A stretch of 64,000 bases of DNA from G963665925 sp963665925 (GCA_963665925.1 OY762511.1:4092001-4156000); one strand, 5' to 3'; numbered from the stretch's first letter, positions 32,248 through 42,315 are shown. Numbers and translations are program-made. Notes: generated from the sequence alone by a model not told the origin.

Positions 32248-34101
32248 CTACTGTTCACGTTTTTCATTAAGTACCCGGCTTATCTCTTCAGCAATTTGCT
32301 GTTTTTCACGGAATAACTTCCGCAATTGATCCTGCTTTTCTTTTATGTCGTCACGTTCATAGCTTAAGCTCTGTGTTAGCATATTTATTTCAGCTACTTT
32401 ATCATTTTCGAGCTTTCTCAGAACATGTTCTTTATGTGACCTTTTTGTAGCGAGCATAACCTTCTGAATATTTTCTATTGGAATATGGCTGTGCATCAGC
32501 TTTTCAATAGCGACAACAACTTTCAAATCCAAGTCTTCAGAGGCCATTTCCATTTTAAAGGAATCATACTTCTCGTAATAACCCCGCAAGTATACAAATA
32601 TACTACGAATGTGCTCAAATTGCAAGTCATTTATATCCATATTTGACATTAAGAGTTCAAAACCTTTTTTCGAATCCAGTGCAATTTCAAGCAAACGCTT
32701 TTCTACTGCAAGAAGTGGACCCGTCTCCTTTTTACGAACTGCCGCCTCGAGTTTATCCGAATCGATATTCGGCCGATTCTGCACGGGTTCAGGTCCACCT
32801 GAACTCATGGCACCAATCTCCTGCATAACCAGATTCGCATCTACCATAGCCTGCTTGGCTACTTTGCTAACATAAATATTACGTTCGACTGAATCCTTGA
32901 CTGTTTTCAAAATTTCAACCGCACCCTTGATATAGTCAATGCGATCTTCATCCTGACGCATGTCGAGCGGTTCCCTTATCAGGTCGAGACGAAAATCTAC
33001 TGTTGACTTGGCATTTGCAACACGTCTGTCAAACTCAGCCTTCCCTTTTTTCCTGATAAAATCATCCGGATCAAGACCATCACCCAAGGTGAGAATCTTC
33101 ACTTTTGAATCTACATCCTGAAGCACATCAATACTTCTCAGTGCAGCCTTTTGACCCGCACTGTCCGAATCATAGCAGATAATGATTTCATCCGCATATC
33201 GGCTAAGCAGTCTTCCGTGCTGTGAGGTCAGTGCAGTTCCCAGAGTCGCAACTGCATTTTCAACCCCTTGCTCATGCAGAGAAATCACATCCATATAGCC
33301 TTCTGTTACAATGACCTTTCTGGATTCACTGAGTGCATTTTTAGCAAAATTCAAGCCGTACAGCGTACTGGACTTGTTAAAGATGTCCGTTTCAGGCGAG
33401 TTGAGATATTTCGGATTTGAATTATCCATGACCCTGCCGCCGAAAGCAATTACATTGCCCTTGATGTCCCTGATTGGAAACATGATTCTATTTCTGAAAT
33501 AGTCATATACATTTCCCTTAGAGCTTTTTGCAACCAGACCAGCCCGCAGCATGAGCTTCTCAATCTGAGGACTCTTTGCAAGCCGCTTGTGGAGAAAATG
33601 CCAATCGTCCGGTGCAAAACCCAGACCAAATTTCTTGATGATTTCAGGACTAAGCCCTCTGGCGTCAATATAGGCCTTTGCGTCTGCTGATTTTTGCAGC
33701 TCCTTATAATAAAGAATTGCAGCTTCTCTTGAAAGGGTATGCAGCGCCTTCTTGACATCACTTGACACAGACTGCTGTCTGCTCTTGTCATTCTGAAGCT
33801 TATAGGACTCGATGTCGACTCCGTATTTATCCGCCAAATACTCAATGGCATCTAGAAAATCAAAATTCTCAATTTCCTGGATAAAACGAATCGCATCGCC
33901 ACCAACACCACATCCAAAGCAGTGGTAAAACTGCTTATCCTCCGATACGGAGAACGACGGGGTCTTCTCACTGTGAAACGGGCATAGTCCCTTATAGTTT
34001 CTGCCCGCCTTTTTGAGTGGTGTATATTCAGATATCAAATCGACAATATTTATGCTTTCAAGTATGACCTCGGTTATTCTATTGTCATATTTTCCACCCA
34101 T
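32248..34101 (-). CDS. dnaG: DNA primase
   Basis: A 617-residue primase synthesising RNA primers at the replication fork. The CHC2 zinc finger is CPFHSEKTPSFSV...FYHCFGCG (residues 38-62). The core shows FRNRIMFPIRDIKGNVIAFGGRV. The TOPRIM domain has VTEGYMDVISLHEQG and the acidic CYDSDSAGQKAALRS. The C-terminal third is the helicase-binding region with a long final coiled coil. Start ATG 34101 follows AAGGTGAT. Leads the macromolecular-synthesis operon. Confidence 0.96.
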   Translation of the reverse strand: MGGKYDNRITEVILESINIVDLISEYTPLKKAGRNYKGLCPFHSEKTPSFSVSEDKQFYHCFGCGVGGDAIRFIQEIENFDFLDAIEYLADKYGVDIESYKLQNDKSRQQSVSSDVKKALHTLSREAAILYYKELQKSADAKAYIDARGLSPEIIKKFGLGFAPDDWHFLHKRLAKSPQIEKLMLRAGLVAKSSKGNVYDYFRNRIMFPIRDIKGNVIAFGGRVMDNSNPKYLNSPETDIFNKSSTLYGLNFAKNALSESRKVIVTEGYMDVISLHEQGVENAVATLGTALTSQHGRLLSRYADEIIICYDSDSAGQKAALRSIDVLQDVDSKVKILTLGDGLDPDDFIRKKGKAEFDRRVANAKSTVDFRLDLIREPLDMRQDEDRIDYIKGAVEILKTVKDSVERNIYVSKVAKQAMVDANLVMQEIGAMSSGGPEPVQNRPNIDSDKLEAAVRKKETGPLLAVEKRLLEIALDSKKGFELLMSNMDINDLQFEHIRSIFVYLRGYYEKYDSFKMEMASEDLDLKVVVAIEKLMHSHIPIENIQKVMLATKRSHKEHVLRKLENDKVAEINMLTQSLSYERDDIKEKQDQLRKLFREKQQIAEEISRVLNEKREQ

Positions 34102-34110
34102 AAAAATCAC

Positions 34111-34404
34111 CTTATTGTGACGCTGGTATTTACTTATTCTATACCGCAGTCACATAACCCTTCTATTCTGTTCAAGAAACCCTTCATTTATGCATGTAAA
34201 ATTTCATATTGCTAATAATTACGATGCTAAAATTGCACACGAATAATAATAATTCTACACTGTTTATCAATTTCCTTCTTATTTATTAAAGTTTTATTTT
34301 TCAAAATATTGCAGTTTGCACTTCAGTTTATCTTTACCCTCTTGTTTGCTGAAAAATTACTATTCTTGAAATTAGACTGAACTATTCACGGCAGACGACA
34401 CCAA
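34111..34404. other. AT-rich intergenic region between dgt and dnaG
   Basis: A 294-nt gap with no credible frame. It probably holds the dnaG promoter on the minus strand (a TATAGAAT-like element near 34137-34144), but I could not find a convincing -35 partner. Confidence 0.4.
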
Positions 34405-35409
34405 TCAGGTCCAGAATTTCGGGACAAAAATGGAGGTATACTTACCTACCGCATAGCGGTCGGTCATGCCCGCAATATAGTCTTTAACCGATTCATCACC
34501 GATTTCAAGATAATCTGCATACCGTTCTGCAGGAAGTGCCTTTGGATGTTCTGAAAAATACTTATAAAGGGATTTGACAATATAGCGCGCCTTGACTTCT
34601 TCTCTTTTTGCCTCCTTATTGAGATAGACATGCTCAAACATGAATTTTCTCAGATCAAGAAATGCAGTTTCAATCTTGTCGCTCATTTTAATGTCAATCT
34701 GGCCTTCACTTGAATGAATGACATCCATAATGAGGGTATTGATACGCTGACTATGTGTCTCCCCGAGTATGGACAAATATTTTTTTGGAATGTCTCCCCG
34801 TTTGAGTATATGACCCCTGATGGCATCATCTATGTCATGATTGATGTATGCAATGCGGTCGCAAACCTTCACGATCCGACCTTCAAGCGTATAGGGTGAC
34901 TTGCCGCCTGTGTGGTTGAGTATGCCATCGCGCACTTCTTCGGTCAGATTCAGGCCGACACGCCCCTTGCTGTTGGTCTCAAGGTATTCCACAACACGAA
35001 GACTCTGTTCATTATGTCTGAAGCCGTTAAAATGTATATCGTCGAGCTCGTGTTCACCACAGTGCCCAAAAGGCGTATGTCCAAGATCATGGCCCATGGC
35101 AATGGCCTCAGTCAAGTCCTCGTTCAGCCTCAAAGCCCGCGCAATGGTTCTGGATATCTGTGAAACTTCAAGCGTATGTGTCAATCGCGTTCTGTAATGA
35201 TCTCCTTCCGGAGAAAGAAAGACCTGTGTCTTGTGCTTGAGGCGTCTAAATGATTTTGAATGAATGATTCGGTCTCTATCTCTTTGAAATGCGGTTCTAA
35301 GCGCACATTCCTCTTCCTCTATCTTTCTGCCTCTCGTCTCGTCGACCTTCGCCGCAAAGGGACTGAGGATCTTATGCTCCAATTCTTCCTGCTGCTGTCT
35401 GAAACGCAT
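34405..35409 (-). CDS. dgt: dGTPase-like HD-domain triphosphohydrolase
   Basis: A 334-residue protein of the dNTP triphosphohydrolase family. The HD metal ligands are visible: YRTRLTHTLEVSQISRTIARAL, GHDLGHTPFGHCGEHELDDI, DGILNHTG, and CDRIAYINHDIDDAI. The N-terminus RKIEEEECALRTAFQRDRDRI is typical of the type found next to dnaG in Clostridia. It degrades dNTPs to nucleosides and triphosphate, and probably controls nucleotide pools. Confidence 0.93.
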   Translation of the reverse strand: MRFRQQQEELEHKILSPFAAKVDETRGRKIEEEECALRTAFQRDRDRIIHSKSFRRLKHKTQVFLSPEGDHYRTRLTHTLEVSQISRTIARALRLNEDLTEAIAMGHDLGHTPFGHCGEHELDDIHFNGFRHNEQSLRVVEYLETNSKGRVGLNLTEEVRDGILNHTGGKSPYTLEGRIVKVCDRIAYINHDIDDAIRGHILKRGDIPKKYLSILGETHSQRINTLIMDVIHSSEGQIDIKMSDKIETAFLDLRKFMFEHVYLNKEAKREEVKARYIVKSLYKYFSEHPKALPAERYADYLEIGDESVKDYIAGMTDRYAVGKYTSIFVPKFWT

Positions 35410-35573
35410 ATTTCCACCACCAGTCTGTCAATTGAATCTTAAAGAAAACCATTCTCAGTTTTTATCACTTTTTTTACTATTCTACACAAGTTCCTTCTAC
35501 CCTTTTTTTAATGTGCATATATTCTGCACAGGATTGATAAAAAACCAGTTAAGTCAGTGGCATCACGAAAAGA

Positions 35574-35614
35574 AGAGTACTGCATGCTACCAAAAGTAAC
35601 AGCAGTACTCTTTA
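35574..35614 (-). terminator. Terminator after ppdK
   Basis: AAGAGTACTGC/GCAGTACTCTT stem, 35-65 nt beyond the ppdK stop codon. The minus-strand side is followed by TTCGTG rather than a strong T-run. The rest of 35410-35646 holds nothing else clear. Confidence 0.65.
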
Positions 35615-35646
35615 TCAAACTTTTCATAAAAGTAATTTCTATCAGC

Positions 35647-38271
35647 TTATGCCTTATTCTTTATCGCTGCCTGAGCCGCAGACAGTCTTGCGATTGGAAC
35701 TCTGTACGGTGAGCAAGACACATAGTCAAACCCAAGTGTCTGACAGAATTCAATTGAAGCTGGCTCACCGCCATGCTCGCCGCAAATACCAATTTTCAGG
35801 CCCGGTTTTTCTGATCTAGCCAAATCAACCGCGATTTTCATCAACTTGCCGACACCACGCTGGTCAATAGACTCAAATGGGTCACGCATGAAGATTTCCT
35901 TATTTCTGTACTCGCCGATGAACTTGCCCGCGTCATCTCTAGAGAAACCAAGTGTCATCTGAGTCAGGTCATTTGTGCCGAATGAGAAGAACTCCGCGTG
36001 CTTAGCAATCTCATCTGCAGTCAGCGCAGCACGTGGCACCTCGATCATCGTACCCACCTTGAATGGAATCTCCACGCCAGCTTCACTCAGCATGGTATTT
36101 CCTAGCTCACGAACCATGTCACCAAGAAGAGACAGTTCCTTATCGTGGCCAACCAGTGGAATCATAATTTCAGGATGCACATCGATACCCTCTTCTTTTG
36201 AAACCTGAATAATAGCTTCAAATATTGCTCTACACTGCATCATGTAGATTTCAGGGTAGGTAATCGCCAGACGGCAGCCCCTGTGACCCAGCATTGGGTT
36301 GAATTCCTTGAGTGTATTCACGATTTCCTCAAGGCTTTCAGTCGCCATGTTCATGTCTTTTGCAAGGGCTTCAATGTCTTCCTTTTCGTGCGGCAGAAAT
36401 TCGTGAAGCGGCGGATCGAGAAGACGAACCGTAACCGGTCTGCTGCCCATTGCCTTGAATATGCCGACAAAGTCACCGCGCTGGATTGGCTGAAGCTTGT
36501 CAAGTGCCTCCATACGCTCTTCCAAATCACGGGCAACAATCATTTTTCTAACAATGGAAATTCTGTCCTCTTCAAAGAACATATGCTCCGTACGACACAG
36601 ACCAATACCCTCCGCGCCAAAATCAACAGCTGCTTGAGCGTCGTGTGGTGTGTCCGCATTTGTGCGCACACCCATGGTACGTACATCGTCAGCCCATTCC
36701 ATAAGCTGACCGAAACTGCCTGTCAGTGCCACTTCAGTTGTCGGAATAACACCTTCATAGACACTGCCTGTATTGCCGTCAAGTGAAATGAAGTCACCTT
36801 CTTTAAATGTCATGGTGCCCACTCTGAAGAAACGCTGCTGCTCTTCAACATGGATTTCACTACAACCTGCAACACAGCACTTGCCCATGCCTCTTGCAAC
36901 TACGGCCGCATGCGATGTCATACCGCCACGTGCTGTTAGAATGCCCTCAGAAGAAATCATGCCTTCAATGTCCTCTGGAGATGTTTCAGTACGAACAAGA
37001 ATTGTCTTGATGCCTTTTGCAGCAGCAGCCACAACATCCTCTGAATAGAAGCACACCTGTCCTGATGCAGCTCCCGGTGACGCAGGGAGACCCTTGCTCA
37101 GAAGTTTTGCCTCTTCCAGTCCCTTTTCATCAAAGGTCGGGTGAAGAAGCTTATCGATATCCTTCGGATTAATGCGCATAATCGCTTCTTCCTTATTGAT
37201 TAGGCCTTCTTCAACCATATCGACTGCAATATTTACAGCAGCATTGGCAGTTCTTTTTCCCGTTCTTGTCTGCAGGAAGTAAAGTTTTCCTTTTTCGATT
37301 GTGAACTCAATATCCTGCATGTCTCTATAGTGGTTCTCAAGGTTGTTGACAGCAGTCAGAAAGCTGTCGTATACAACCGGATTTTTCTCTTGTAGTTTTG
37401 AAACTGGCAACGGTGTACGAATACCTGCAACTACATCTTCACCCTGTGCGTTCATGAGGAACTCACCAAAGAGGGCCTTTTCGCCTGTTGATGGATTACG
37501 CGTAAATGCAACACCCGTACCCGAATCTTCGCCCATGTTTCCGAAGACCATGGATTGAACATTTACTGCCGTTCCCAGGTTATGCGGAATTTCATTGGCG
37601 TTTCGGTAGATGATAGCGCGTGGATTGTTCCAAGAACTAAATACGGCTTCAATAGACATTTCCAGCTGCTTTTTAGGGTCTTGCGGGAAGTCAAATCCCT
37701 TTAGGTTTCGTACGACTACTTTATACTCTTCAATCACTCTGATCAGGTCCTGTGCATCGAGATCAACGTCGTTCTCAACGCCCTTGTCAGCTTTTATGCC
37801 TTCAAAGATTCTGTCAAACTGATACTTTTCGATTTCAAGTACAACATCTCCGAACATCTGGATGAAACGTCTGTAGCTGTCCATGGCAAATCTTCTGTTG
37901 CCTGTCAGTTCAGCGACCTTCTCAACCGTGACATCGTTCATACCGAGGTTAAGCACCGTGTCCATCATGCCCGGCATTGAAATTGCAGCACCAGACCGTA
38001 CAGATACAAGCAGGGGATTTTCTGTTCCGCCCAAAATCTTCTCGGTTTTTGCTTCCAGGGCTTCAAGGTTGTCAAATACCTGCTTCATGACTTCCTCAGA
38101 CATTTGTCCGCCGTCTTCATAGTATTTGTTACAGACTTCAGTCGTAATCGTAAATCCTGGAGGTACAGGCAGGCCAATTCTCATCATTTCAGCCAGATTT
38201 GCCCCTTTACCGCCAAGAAGGGATTTCATATCACCCTTGCCATCTTCAAACGCGTATACATATTTCATCAT
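35647..38271 (-). CDS. ppdK: Pyruvate, phosphate dikinase
   Basis: An 874-residue full-length enzyme interconverting pyruvate/ATP/Pi and PEP/AMP/PPi. The N-terminal ATP-grasp domain starts GKGANLAEMMRIGLPVPPGF and includes VSVRSGAAISMPGMMDTVLNLG. The phosphohistidine domain has GGMTSHAAVVARGMGKCCVAG with the catalytic His. The target Thr of the regulatory protein precedes it (LTARGGMTSH). The C-terminal PEP domain ends with GICGEHGGEPAS and GFDYVSCSPYRVPIARLSAAQ. It sits directly behind its regulator gene. Confidence 0.97.
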   Translation of the reverse strand: MMKYVYAFEDGKGDMKSLLGGKGANLAEMMRIGLPVPPGFTITTEVCNKYYEDGGQMSEEVMKQVFDNLEALEAKTEKILGGTENPLLVSVRSGAAISMPGMMDTVLNLGMNDVTVEKVAELTGNRRFAMDSYRRFIQMFGDVVLEIEKYQFDRIFEGIKADKGVENDVDLDAQDLIRVIEEYKVVVRNLKGFDFPQDPKKQLEMSIEAVFSSWNNPRAIIYRNANEIPHNLGTAVNVQSMVFGNMGEDSGTGVAFTRNPSTGEKALFGEFLMNAQGEDVVAGIRTPLPVSKLQEKNPVVYDSFLTAVNNLENHYRDMQDIEFTIEKGKLYFLQTRTGKRTANAAVNIAVDMVEEGLINKEEAIMRINPKDIDKLLHPTFDEKGLEEAKLLSKGLPASPGAASGQVCFYSEDVVAAAAKGIKTILVRTETSPEDIEGMISSEGILTARGGMTSHAAVVARGMGKCCVAGCSEIHVEEQQRFFRVGTMTFKEGDFISLDGNTGSVYEGVIPTTEVALTGSFGQLMEWADDVRTMGVRTNADTPHDAQAAVDFGAEGIGLCRTEHMFFEEDRISIVRKMIVARDLEERMEALDKLQPIQRGDFVGIFKAMGSRPVTVRLLDPPLHEFLPHEKEDIEALAKDMNMATESLEEIVNTLKEFNPMLGHRGCRLAITYPEIYMMQCRAIFEAIIQVSKEEGIDVHPEIMIPLVGHDKELSLLGDMVRELGNTMLSEAGVEIPFKVGTMIEVPRAALTADEIAKHAEFFSFGTNDLTQMTLGFSRDDAGKFIGEYRNKEIFMRDPFESIDQRGVGKLMKIAVDLARSEKPGLKIGICGEHGGEPASIEFCQTLGFDYVSCSPYRVPIARLSAAQAAIKNKA

Positions 38272-38292
38272 GATCCACCCCTTATCTAGGTC

Positions 38293-39111
38293 CTATTTCA
38301 TCATTATTTTTTTTACGAGATCCAGTATGATGCCCGCTGTTTCTTCAACGGCCTTATTCGAAACGTTGATTACCGGACACTTCAACTTCTTCATTATTTT
38401 ATCTGCATATTCGAGTTCTTCCAGGATTCTGTCCACATTGGCATAGGTTGCTGTGTTGCTTAGGCCAAGTGCCTTCAGTCTTTCCTGTCTGATTTCATTG
38501 AGCTTGATCGGGTCTGTTGTCAGGCCAATGATTTTACTTGTTGGTATCTGGTAGAGCTCCTCAGGGATTGGGACCTCAGGAACAAGTGGTACGTTTGCTA
38601 CCTTGATATTCTTATGTGCCAAATACATACTGAGCGGTGTTTTAGATGTTCTGGAAACACCAATCAGGACGATATCTGCTTTCTTAATGCCACGCGGGTC
38701 TTTGCCATCGTCATACTTTACTGCAAATTCAATGGCTTCAACCTTCTTGAAGTACTTCTCATCAAGTCTATGTATTATGCCCGGCTCCTTGATTGGCTCC
38801 AAGTTCAGCAGCTCTGAAAACTTGCCGATAAGAGGTGCCATCACATCGATGCATGCCAGTCCATGTCTTTCACACTCGCTGACAATTTTCTTGCTTGTCT
38901 CATCGACTACCGTTGTAAATACCACAATTGCTTTTTCTTCACGCTGAGCCTCACCCAGGATCTGAATAATACTCTCTTCGGTGGATACATATGAGAACTT
39001 CTTGAGTTCGTAGTTTGTGTCCTTGAACTGTTCAGCAGTGGCTCTTGAAACCATTTCTGCCGTCTCACCCACTGAGTCCGAGAGAATATATATCTTATAT
39101 TTTTTACTCAT
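38293..39111 (-). CDS. PPDK regulatory kinase/pyrophosphorylase (DUF299, YqfL)
   Basis: A 272-residue bifunctional regulator. It phosphorylates PPDK on Thr using ADP and removes it with Pi. Features: YILSDSVGETAEMVSRA at the N-terminus and the P-loop-like VLIGVSRTSKTPLSMYLA (about 150-167). VPLVPEVPIPEELY and IGLTTDPIKLNEIRQERL follow. Its start overlaps the ccpN-like gene by 4 nt, and ppdK follows by 21 nt, so gene and target are coexpressed. Confidence 0.95.
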   Translation of the reverse strand: MSKKYKIYILSDSVGETAEMVSRATAEQFKDTNYELKKFSYVSTEESIIQILGEAQREEKAIVVFTTVVDETSKKIVSECERHGLACIDVMAPLIGKFSELLNLEPIKEPGIIHRLDEKYFKKVEAIEFAVKYDDGKDPRGIKKADIVLIGVSRTSKTPLSMYLAHKNIKVANVPLVPEVPIPEELYQIPTSKIIGLTTDPIKLNEIRQERLKALGLSNTATYANVDRILEELEYADKIMKKLKCPVINVSNKAVEETAGIILDLVKKIMMK

Positions 39112-39773
39112 TTTCTTCCTCCCTGAACCTTACTCCATATTTCAACAAACTGATTGGTAATGTTTGTCTTAGAGACCTTTCCTACGACCTTATAACAGCC
39201 GTCATCTTGATTTGAAACAGGCTCAACAACAGGCAGGCAATCTATTTGGTGTTCAATTATTTTCTTTGCTGCAAGCAGCAGTGAATCTTCAGGACGTACA
39301 TAAACAATATTGGGCATTCGTGTCATAATCATCGCAACAGGAATCTTATTGACATCCGTGCCGCCCATGGTTGTCTTAAGCAGGTCCTTTCTGGACACAA
39401 CCCCCGACAGACATCCATTTGTCGTTACAAATATCGTCCCAACGTCTTCAAGAAAGAGTGTCACAATTGTATCGTAAACTGTCGCTTTTTCATCGATGAC
39501 TATTGGCATAGACTTTAAGCTTCCAACAGGTTCCAGCCAGCGATGATTGAGTTCTTCCGCTCCAGCTGTCTCGTCACTCTTTTCATTGACAAAATATCCG
39601 ATTTTAGGTTTTGCTGATATAAGTCCTGACATCGTGAGAACCGATAAATCTGTTCGAAGCGCTGACCGAGTAACACTGAGCCGCTTAGCAATAGCATCTC
39701 CTGTGATTGGCTGGTCTGACTTGATAATTTCGAAAATCTCTCTCTGTCTATCCTTAAGCTCTATTTGCACCAC
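39108..39773 (-). CDS. ccpN: CcpN-like transcriptional repressor (HTH plus CBS domains)
   Basis: A 221-residue protein. An N-terminal winged helix (RQREIFEIIKSDQPITGDAIAKRLSVTRSALRTDLSVLT) is followed by two CBS domains: SLKSMPIVIDEKATVYDTIVTLF and PVAMIMTRMPNIVYVRPEDSLLL. B. subtilis CcpN represses gluconeogenic genes and controls the neighbouring yqfL. Position immediately before the PPDK regulator and ppdK supports a role switching PEP/pyruvate metabolism here. Confidence 0.92.
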   Translation of the reverse strand: MVQIELKDRQREIFEIIKSDQPITGDAIAKRLSVTRSALRTDLSVLTMSGLISAKPKIGYFVNEKSDETAGAEELNHRWLEPVGSLKSMPIVIDEKATVYDTIVTLFLEDVGTIFVTTNGCLSGVVSRKDLLKTTMGGTDVNKIPVAMIMTRMPNIVYVRPEDSLLLAAKKIIEHQIDCLPVVEPVSNQDDGCYKVVGKVSKTNITNQFVEIWSKVQGGRK

Positions 39774-39852
39774 CCCGTTTCGTGTGCACTACTTTCATGC
39801 TAATTCTTTAACACAAATACATATTACACTACATATTTATGAAAAGCAATAT

Positions 39853-39892
39853 ATAGTGTGCACTTATTTAAATTATTTTTTAATAGTGTACA
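39853..39892. promoter_or_regulatory. Candidate CcpN operator repeats
   Basis: ATAGTGTGCA (39853-39862) and ATAGTGTACA (39883-39892) are direct repeats 30 bp apart, three helical turns, within 120 bp upstream of the ccpN-like gene. A related TGTGCACTA lies at 39783. Such phasing suggests cooperative binding, perhaps autoregulation. Confidence 0.45.
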
Positions 39893-40028
39893 ATAATGAA
39901 CGACCAATACCTTTTTGTTGCAGTATAATGCACATAAACCTATCAAATTTCCCAATCGTCTGATACGTTCGTTTCCAATCTTTTATACCCACATACGTAG
40001 GCAATACCCGATAATGCAGATGGATCAT

Positions 40029-40082
40029 GATGAAAAAAACTCTGAAAAGCGCCGCGTTTTTTACTGTGCACTTTTCAGAGTC
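40029..40082 (-). terminator. Terminator after glyS
   Basis: ACTCTGAAAAG pairs with CTTTTCAGAGT across an inner loop. On the minus strand it is followed by seven T. It lies about 55 nt beyond glyS. Confidence 0.85.
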
Positions 40083-40135
40083 TGTTAATGAAGGATTACC
40101 CTGTCGCTATGACAGTCATTTATTCAAATGTCTAT

Positions 40136-41527
40136 TTAAAACAGAATTCTTTCAGAGATGTACTCTACAAGATCTTCAATCTTTACACGTTCCTGCTCCA
40201 TAGTATCTCTATGACGAATTGTCACTGCATTGTCCTCAAGTGAGTCAAAGTCAAATGTAATACAGAAAGGCGTACCAATTTCATCATGTCTTCTATAACG
40301 CTTGCCAATTGAACCTGCAACATCGTAGTCGATATTGAAATGCTTGCTCAGCAGTTCAAATACTTTGATGGCATCTTCGTCAAGCTTTTTAGACAGTGGG
40401 AATACCGCTGCCTTAAATGGTGCCAGCGCTGGATGGAACTTCATGACATTACGTGTAGAACCGTCTTCAAGCTCTTCTTCATGGTATGCATCAATAAGGA
40501 ATGCAAGCGTAACACGGTCAGCACCTAGAGATGGCTCAATACAGTAAGGAATGTACTTTTCATTCGTCACTGGATCTTGGTACATAAGCTCTTTGCCTGA
40601 GTGATCATGGTGCGCCTTAAGGTCAAAGTCAGTACGGTCTGCAATACCCCACAACTCACCCCAACCAAATGGGAAGCGGAATTCAATGTCAGTTGTCGCA
40701 TTTGAGTAGTGAGAAAGCTCATCTTCACTATGGTCTCTAAAACGCACATTGCCTTCTGTCATGTTCAGATTCAGCAGCCAGTCCATGCAGAACTGCTTCC
40801 AGTATTCATACCACTTAAGGTCCTCACCTGGTGCGCAGAAAAACTCAAGTTCCATTTGCTCAAATTCTCTTGTTCTGAATGTGAAGTTACCTGGTGTGAT
40901 TTCATTTCTGAATGATTTACCAATCTGACCAATACCAAAAGGAACCTTCTTACGTGCAGCACGCTGTACACTTCTAAAGTTTACGAAAATACCTTGCGCC
41001 GTTTCAGGACGCAGGAAGATTTCTGCACTTGTGTCTTCGGTTACACCTTGGAATGTCTTGAACATCAGGTTGAACTGACGGATGTCTGTGAAGTTTTTCT
41101 TGCCGCATGTAGGACAGTTGATCGCATGGTCATTGATGTAGTTCATCATTTCATCAGTTGACCAGCCATCTACCACTACATCTTCTTCACCATTCTTTGC
41201 CATATACGCTTCAATCAGCTGATCGGCTCTGAATCTTGATTTACACTCACGACAATCAAGCAGTGGGTCTGAGAAACCGCCTACATGACCTGAAGCAACC
41301 CAAGTTTGAGGGTTCATAAGAATCGCTGCGTCAAGACCGACATTGTATGGGGATTCCTGAATGAACTTCTTCCACCACGCCGCCTTGACATTTCTCTTTA
41401 GCTCAACGCCCAGAGGACCGTAATCCCATGTATTCGCCAGGCCACCATAAATCTCTGAACCTTGGAATATGAAACCGCGGTTTTTAGACATTGAAACAAT
41501 CTTATCCATCGCTACTGCTGTACCCAT
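40136..41527 (-). CDS. glyS: Glycyl-tRNA synthetase, single-chain dimeric type
   Basis: A 463-residue class II synthetase of the alpha2 type, not the two-gene alpha-beta type. Seen: KNRGFIFQGSEIYGGLANTWDYGPLG, the zinc-binding CRECKSRFRADQL and CPTCGKKNF, class II motif 2 in QIGKSFRNEITPGNFTFRTREFEQMELEFF, and motif 3 in EPSLGADRVTLAFL. The C-terminal anticodon-binding domain includes RYRRHDEIGTPFCITFDFDS. ATG 41527 follows AAAGGAAG. It is under a glycine T-box together with the upstream 150-residue protein. Confidence 0.96.
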   Translation of the reverse strand: MGTAVAMDKIVSMSKNRGFIFQGSEIYGGLANTWDYGPLGVELKRNVKAAWWKKFIQESPYNVGLDAAILMNPQTWVASGHVGGFSDPLLDCRECKSRFRADQLIEAYMAKNGEEDVVVDGWSTDEMMNYINDHAINCPTCGKKNFTDIRQFNLMFKTFQGVTEDTSAEIFLRPETAQGIFVNFRSVQRAARKKVPFGIGQIGKSFRNEITPGNFTFRTREFEQMELEFFCAPGEDLKWYEYWKQFCMDWLLNLNMTEGNVRFRDHSEDELSHYSNATTDIEFRFPFGWGELWGIADRTDFDLKAHHDHSGKELMYQDPVTNEKYIPYCIEPSLGADRVTLAFLIDAYHEEELEDGSTRNVMKFHPALAPFKAAVFPLSKKLDEDAIKVFELLSKHFNIDYDVAGSIGKRYRRHDEIGTPFCITFDFDSLEDNAVTIRHRDTMEQERVKIEDLVEYISERILF

Positions 41528-41546
41528 TTCACGCACTTCCTTTCAT

Positions 41547-41999
41547 TTATACCGTTCTTTTCATTGTTTTTAAGTCAAAGCATTTCTCCAGCCTATCCAG
41601 TATAAAATCACTTTCCAGCTGCCCTCTGCCCATTTCCTTAACCGCCCCGTTATAGTAGTACTTAATAAATATATCAAGAGCGTATTCAATCTTTCTACTT
41701 GTGAGCTCTTCAAGACTACCAAGCGTCACTTCAATGAGGGATATGAGGAGCTTTTGCTCAACGGCCGCACCCAGCGGACCATTTGTTTCGCTGAGAAGCT
41801 TTGTAATATGCCCCAGCTGCTTGCCACTATTTGACCTGCTCTCAAATCGCTTGTAGCGAATCGGCGAAAGGTCGTCAACATCTACAAGAAAATAATAAAG
41901 TTTAGTCAGGATCTGAGCAAACTCCTGCTTCGAATACACTGAAGACTTTGAGCGCACCTGCATCAGGTACTGGGCTACTTCTGACCGGTTTACATCCAC
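41547..41999 (-). CDS. Unrecognised protein in the glycine T-box operon
   Basis: A 150-residue, probably alpha-helical cytoplasmic protein, with GGAGG upstream of its ATG. No family is recognised. Helical segments with regular hydrophobic spacing run throughout (for example FAQILTKLYYFLVDVDDL and LISLIEVTLGSLEELT), and there is no membrane segment or cysteine motif. It lies 20 nt upstream of glyS, downstream of the T-box, so it should be induced by glycine tRNA starvation together with the synthetase. Confidence 0.75.
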   Translation of the reverse strand: MDVNRSEVAQYLMQVRSKSSVYSKQEFAQILTKLYYFLVDVDDLSPIRYKRFESRSNSGKQLGHITKLLSETNGPLGAAVEQKLLISLIEVTLGSLEELTSRKIEYALDIFIKYYYNGAVKEMGRGQLESDFILDRLEKCFDLKTMKRTV

Positions 42000-42093
42000 T
42001 TTATCACCTCCTGCGCGTCAGTAGAGTCGTGTTTTTGCTTACAAAAATAATTTCAATTATTACGCTTGTGCGGTTCTTTCATATTTCAAAACA

Positions 42094-42309
42094 TAAAAAA
42101 ACCTCTCGCCTTGGTTGTCAGAGTCCTGACAATCAAGGGACGAAAGGTTATTTCCGCGGTTCCACCCTCGTTGATGCATACGCATCCACTTTATTCTGTG
42201 CTCAAAAGTGCCATTCCCCTGTTTTCATGCATCGAATTTCCACCATCATCGATTCTCTAAAGCTCTCTAACAAGCTACTCATCTTCTTCAGCGCACACAA
42301 TATGGAGTT
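42094..42309 (-). ncRNA. Glycine T-box leader
   Basis: Minus-strand T-box GGGTGGAACCGCGG (42166-42153) is followed by a terminator (ACCTTTCGTCCCTTG.../...CAAGGCGAGAGGT, 42146-42099) and a T-run. In stem I, GAATGGCACTTTTGAG presents GGC (42212-42210), a glycine codon in the specifier position, matching glyQS leaders. The compact size, about 215 nt, also fits the glycine class that lacks stem II. Confidence 0.94.
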
Positions 42310-42315
42310 TTTATG

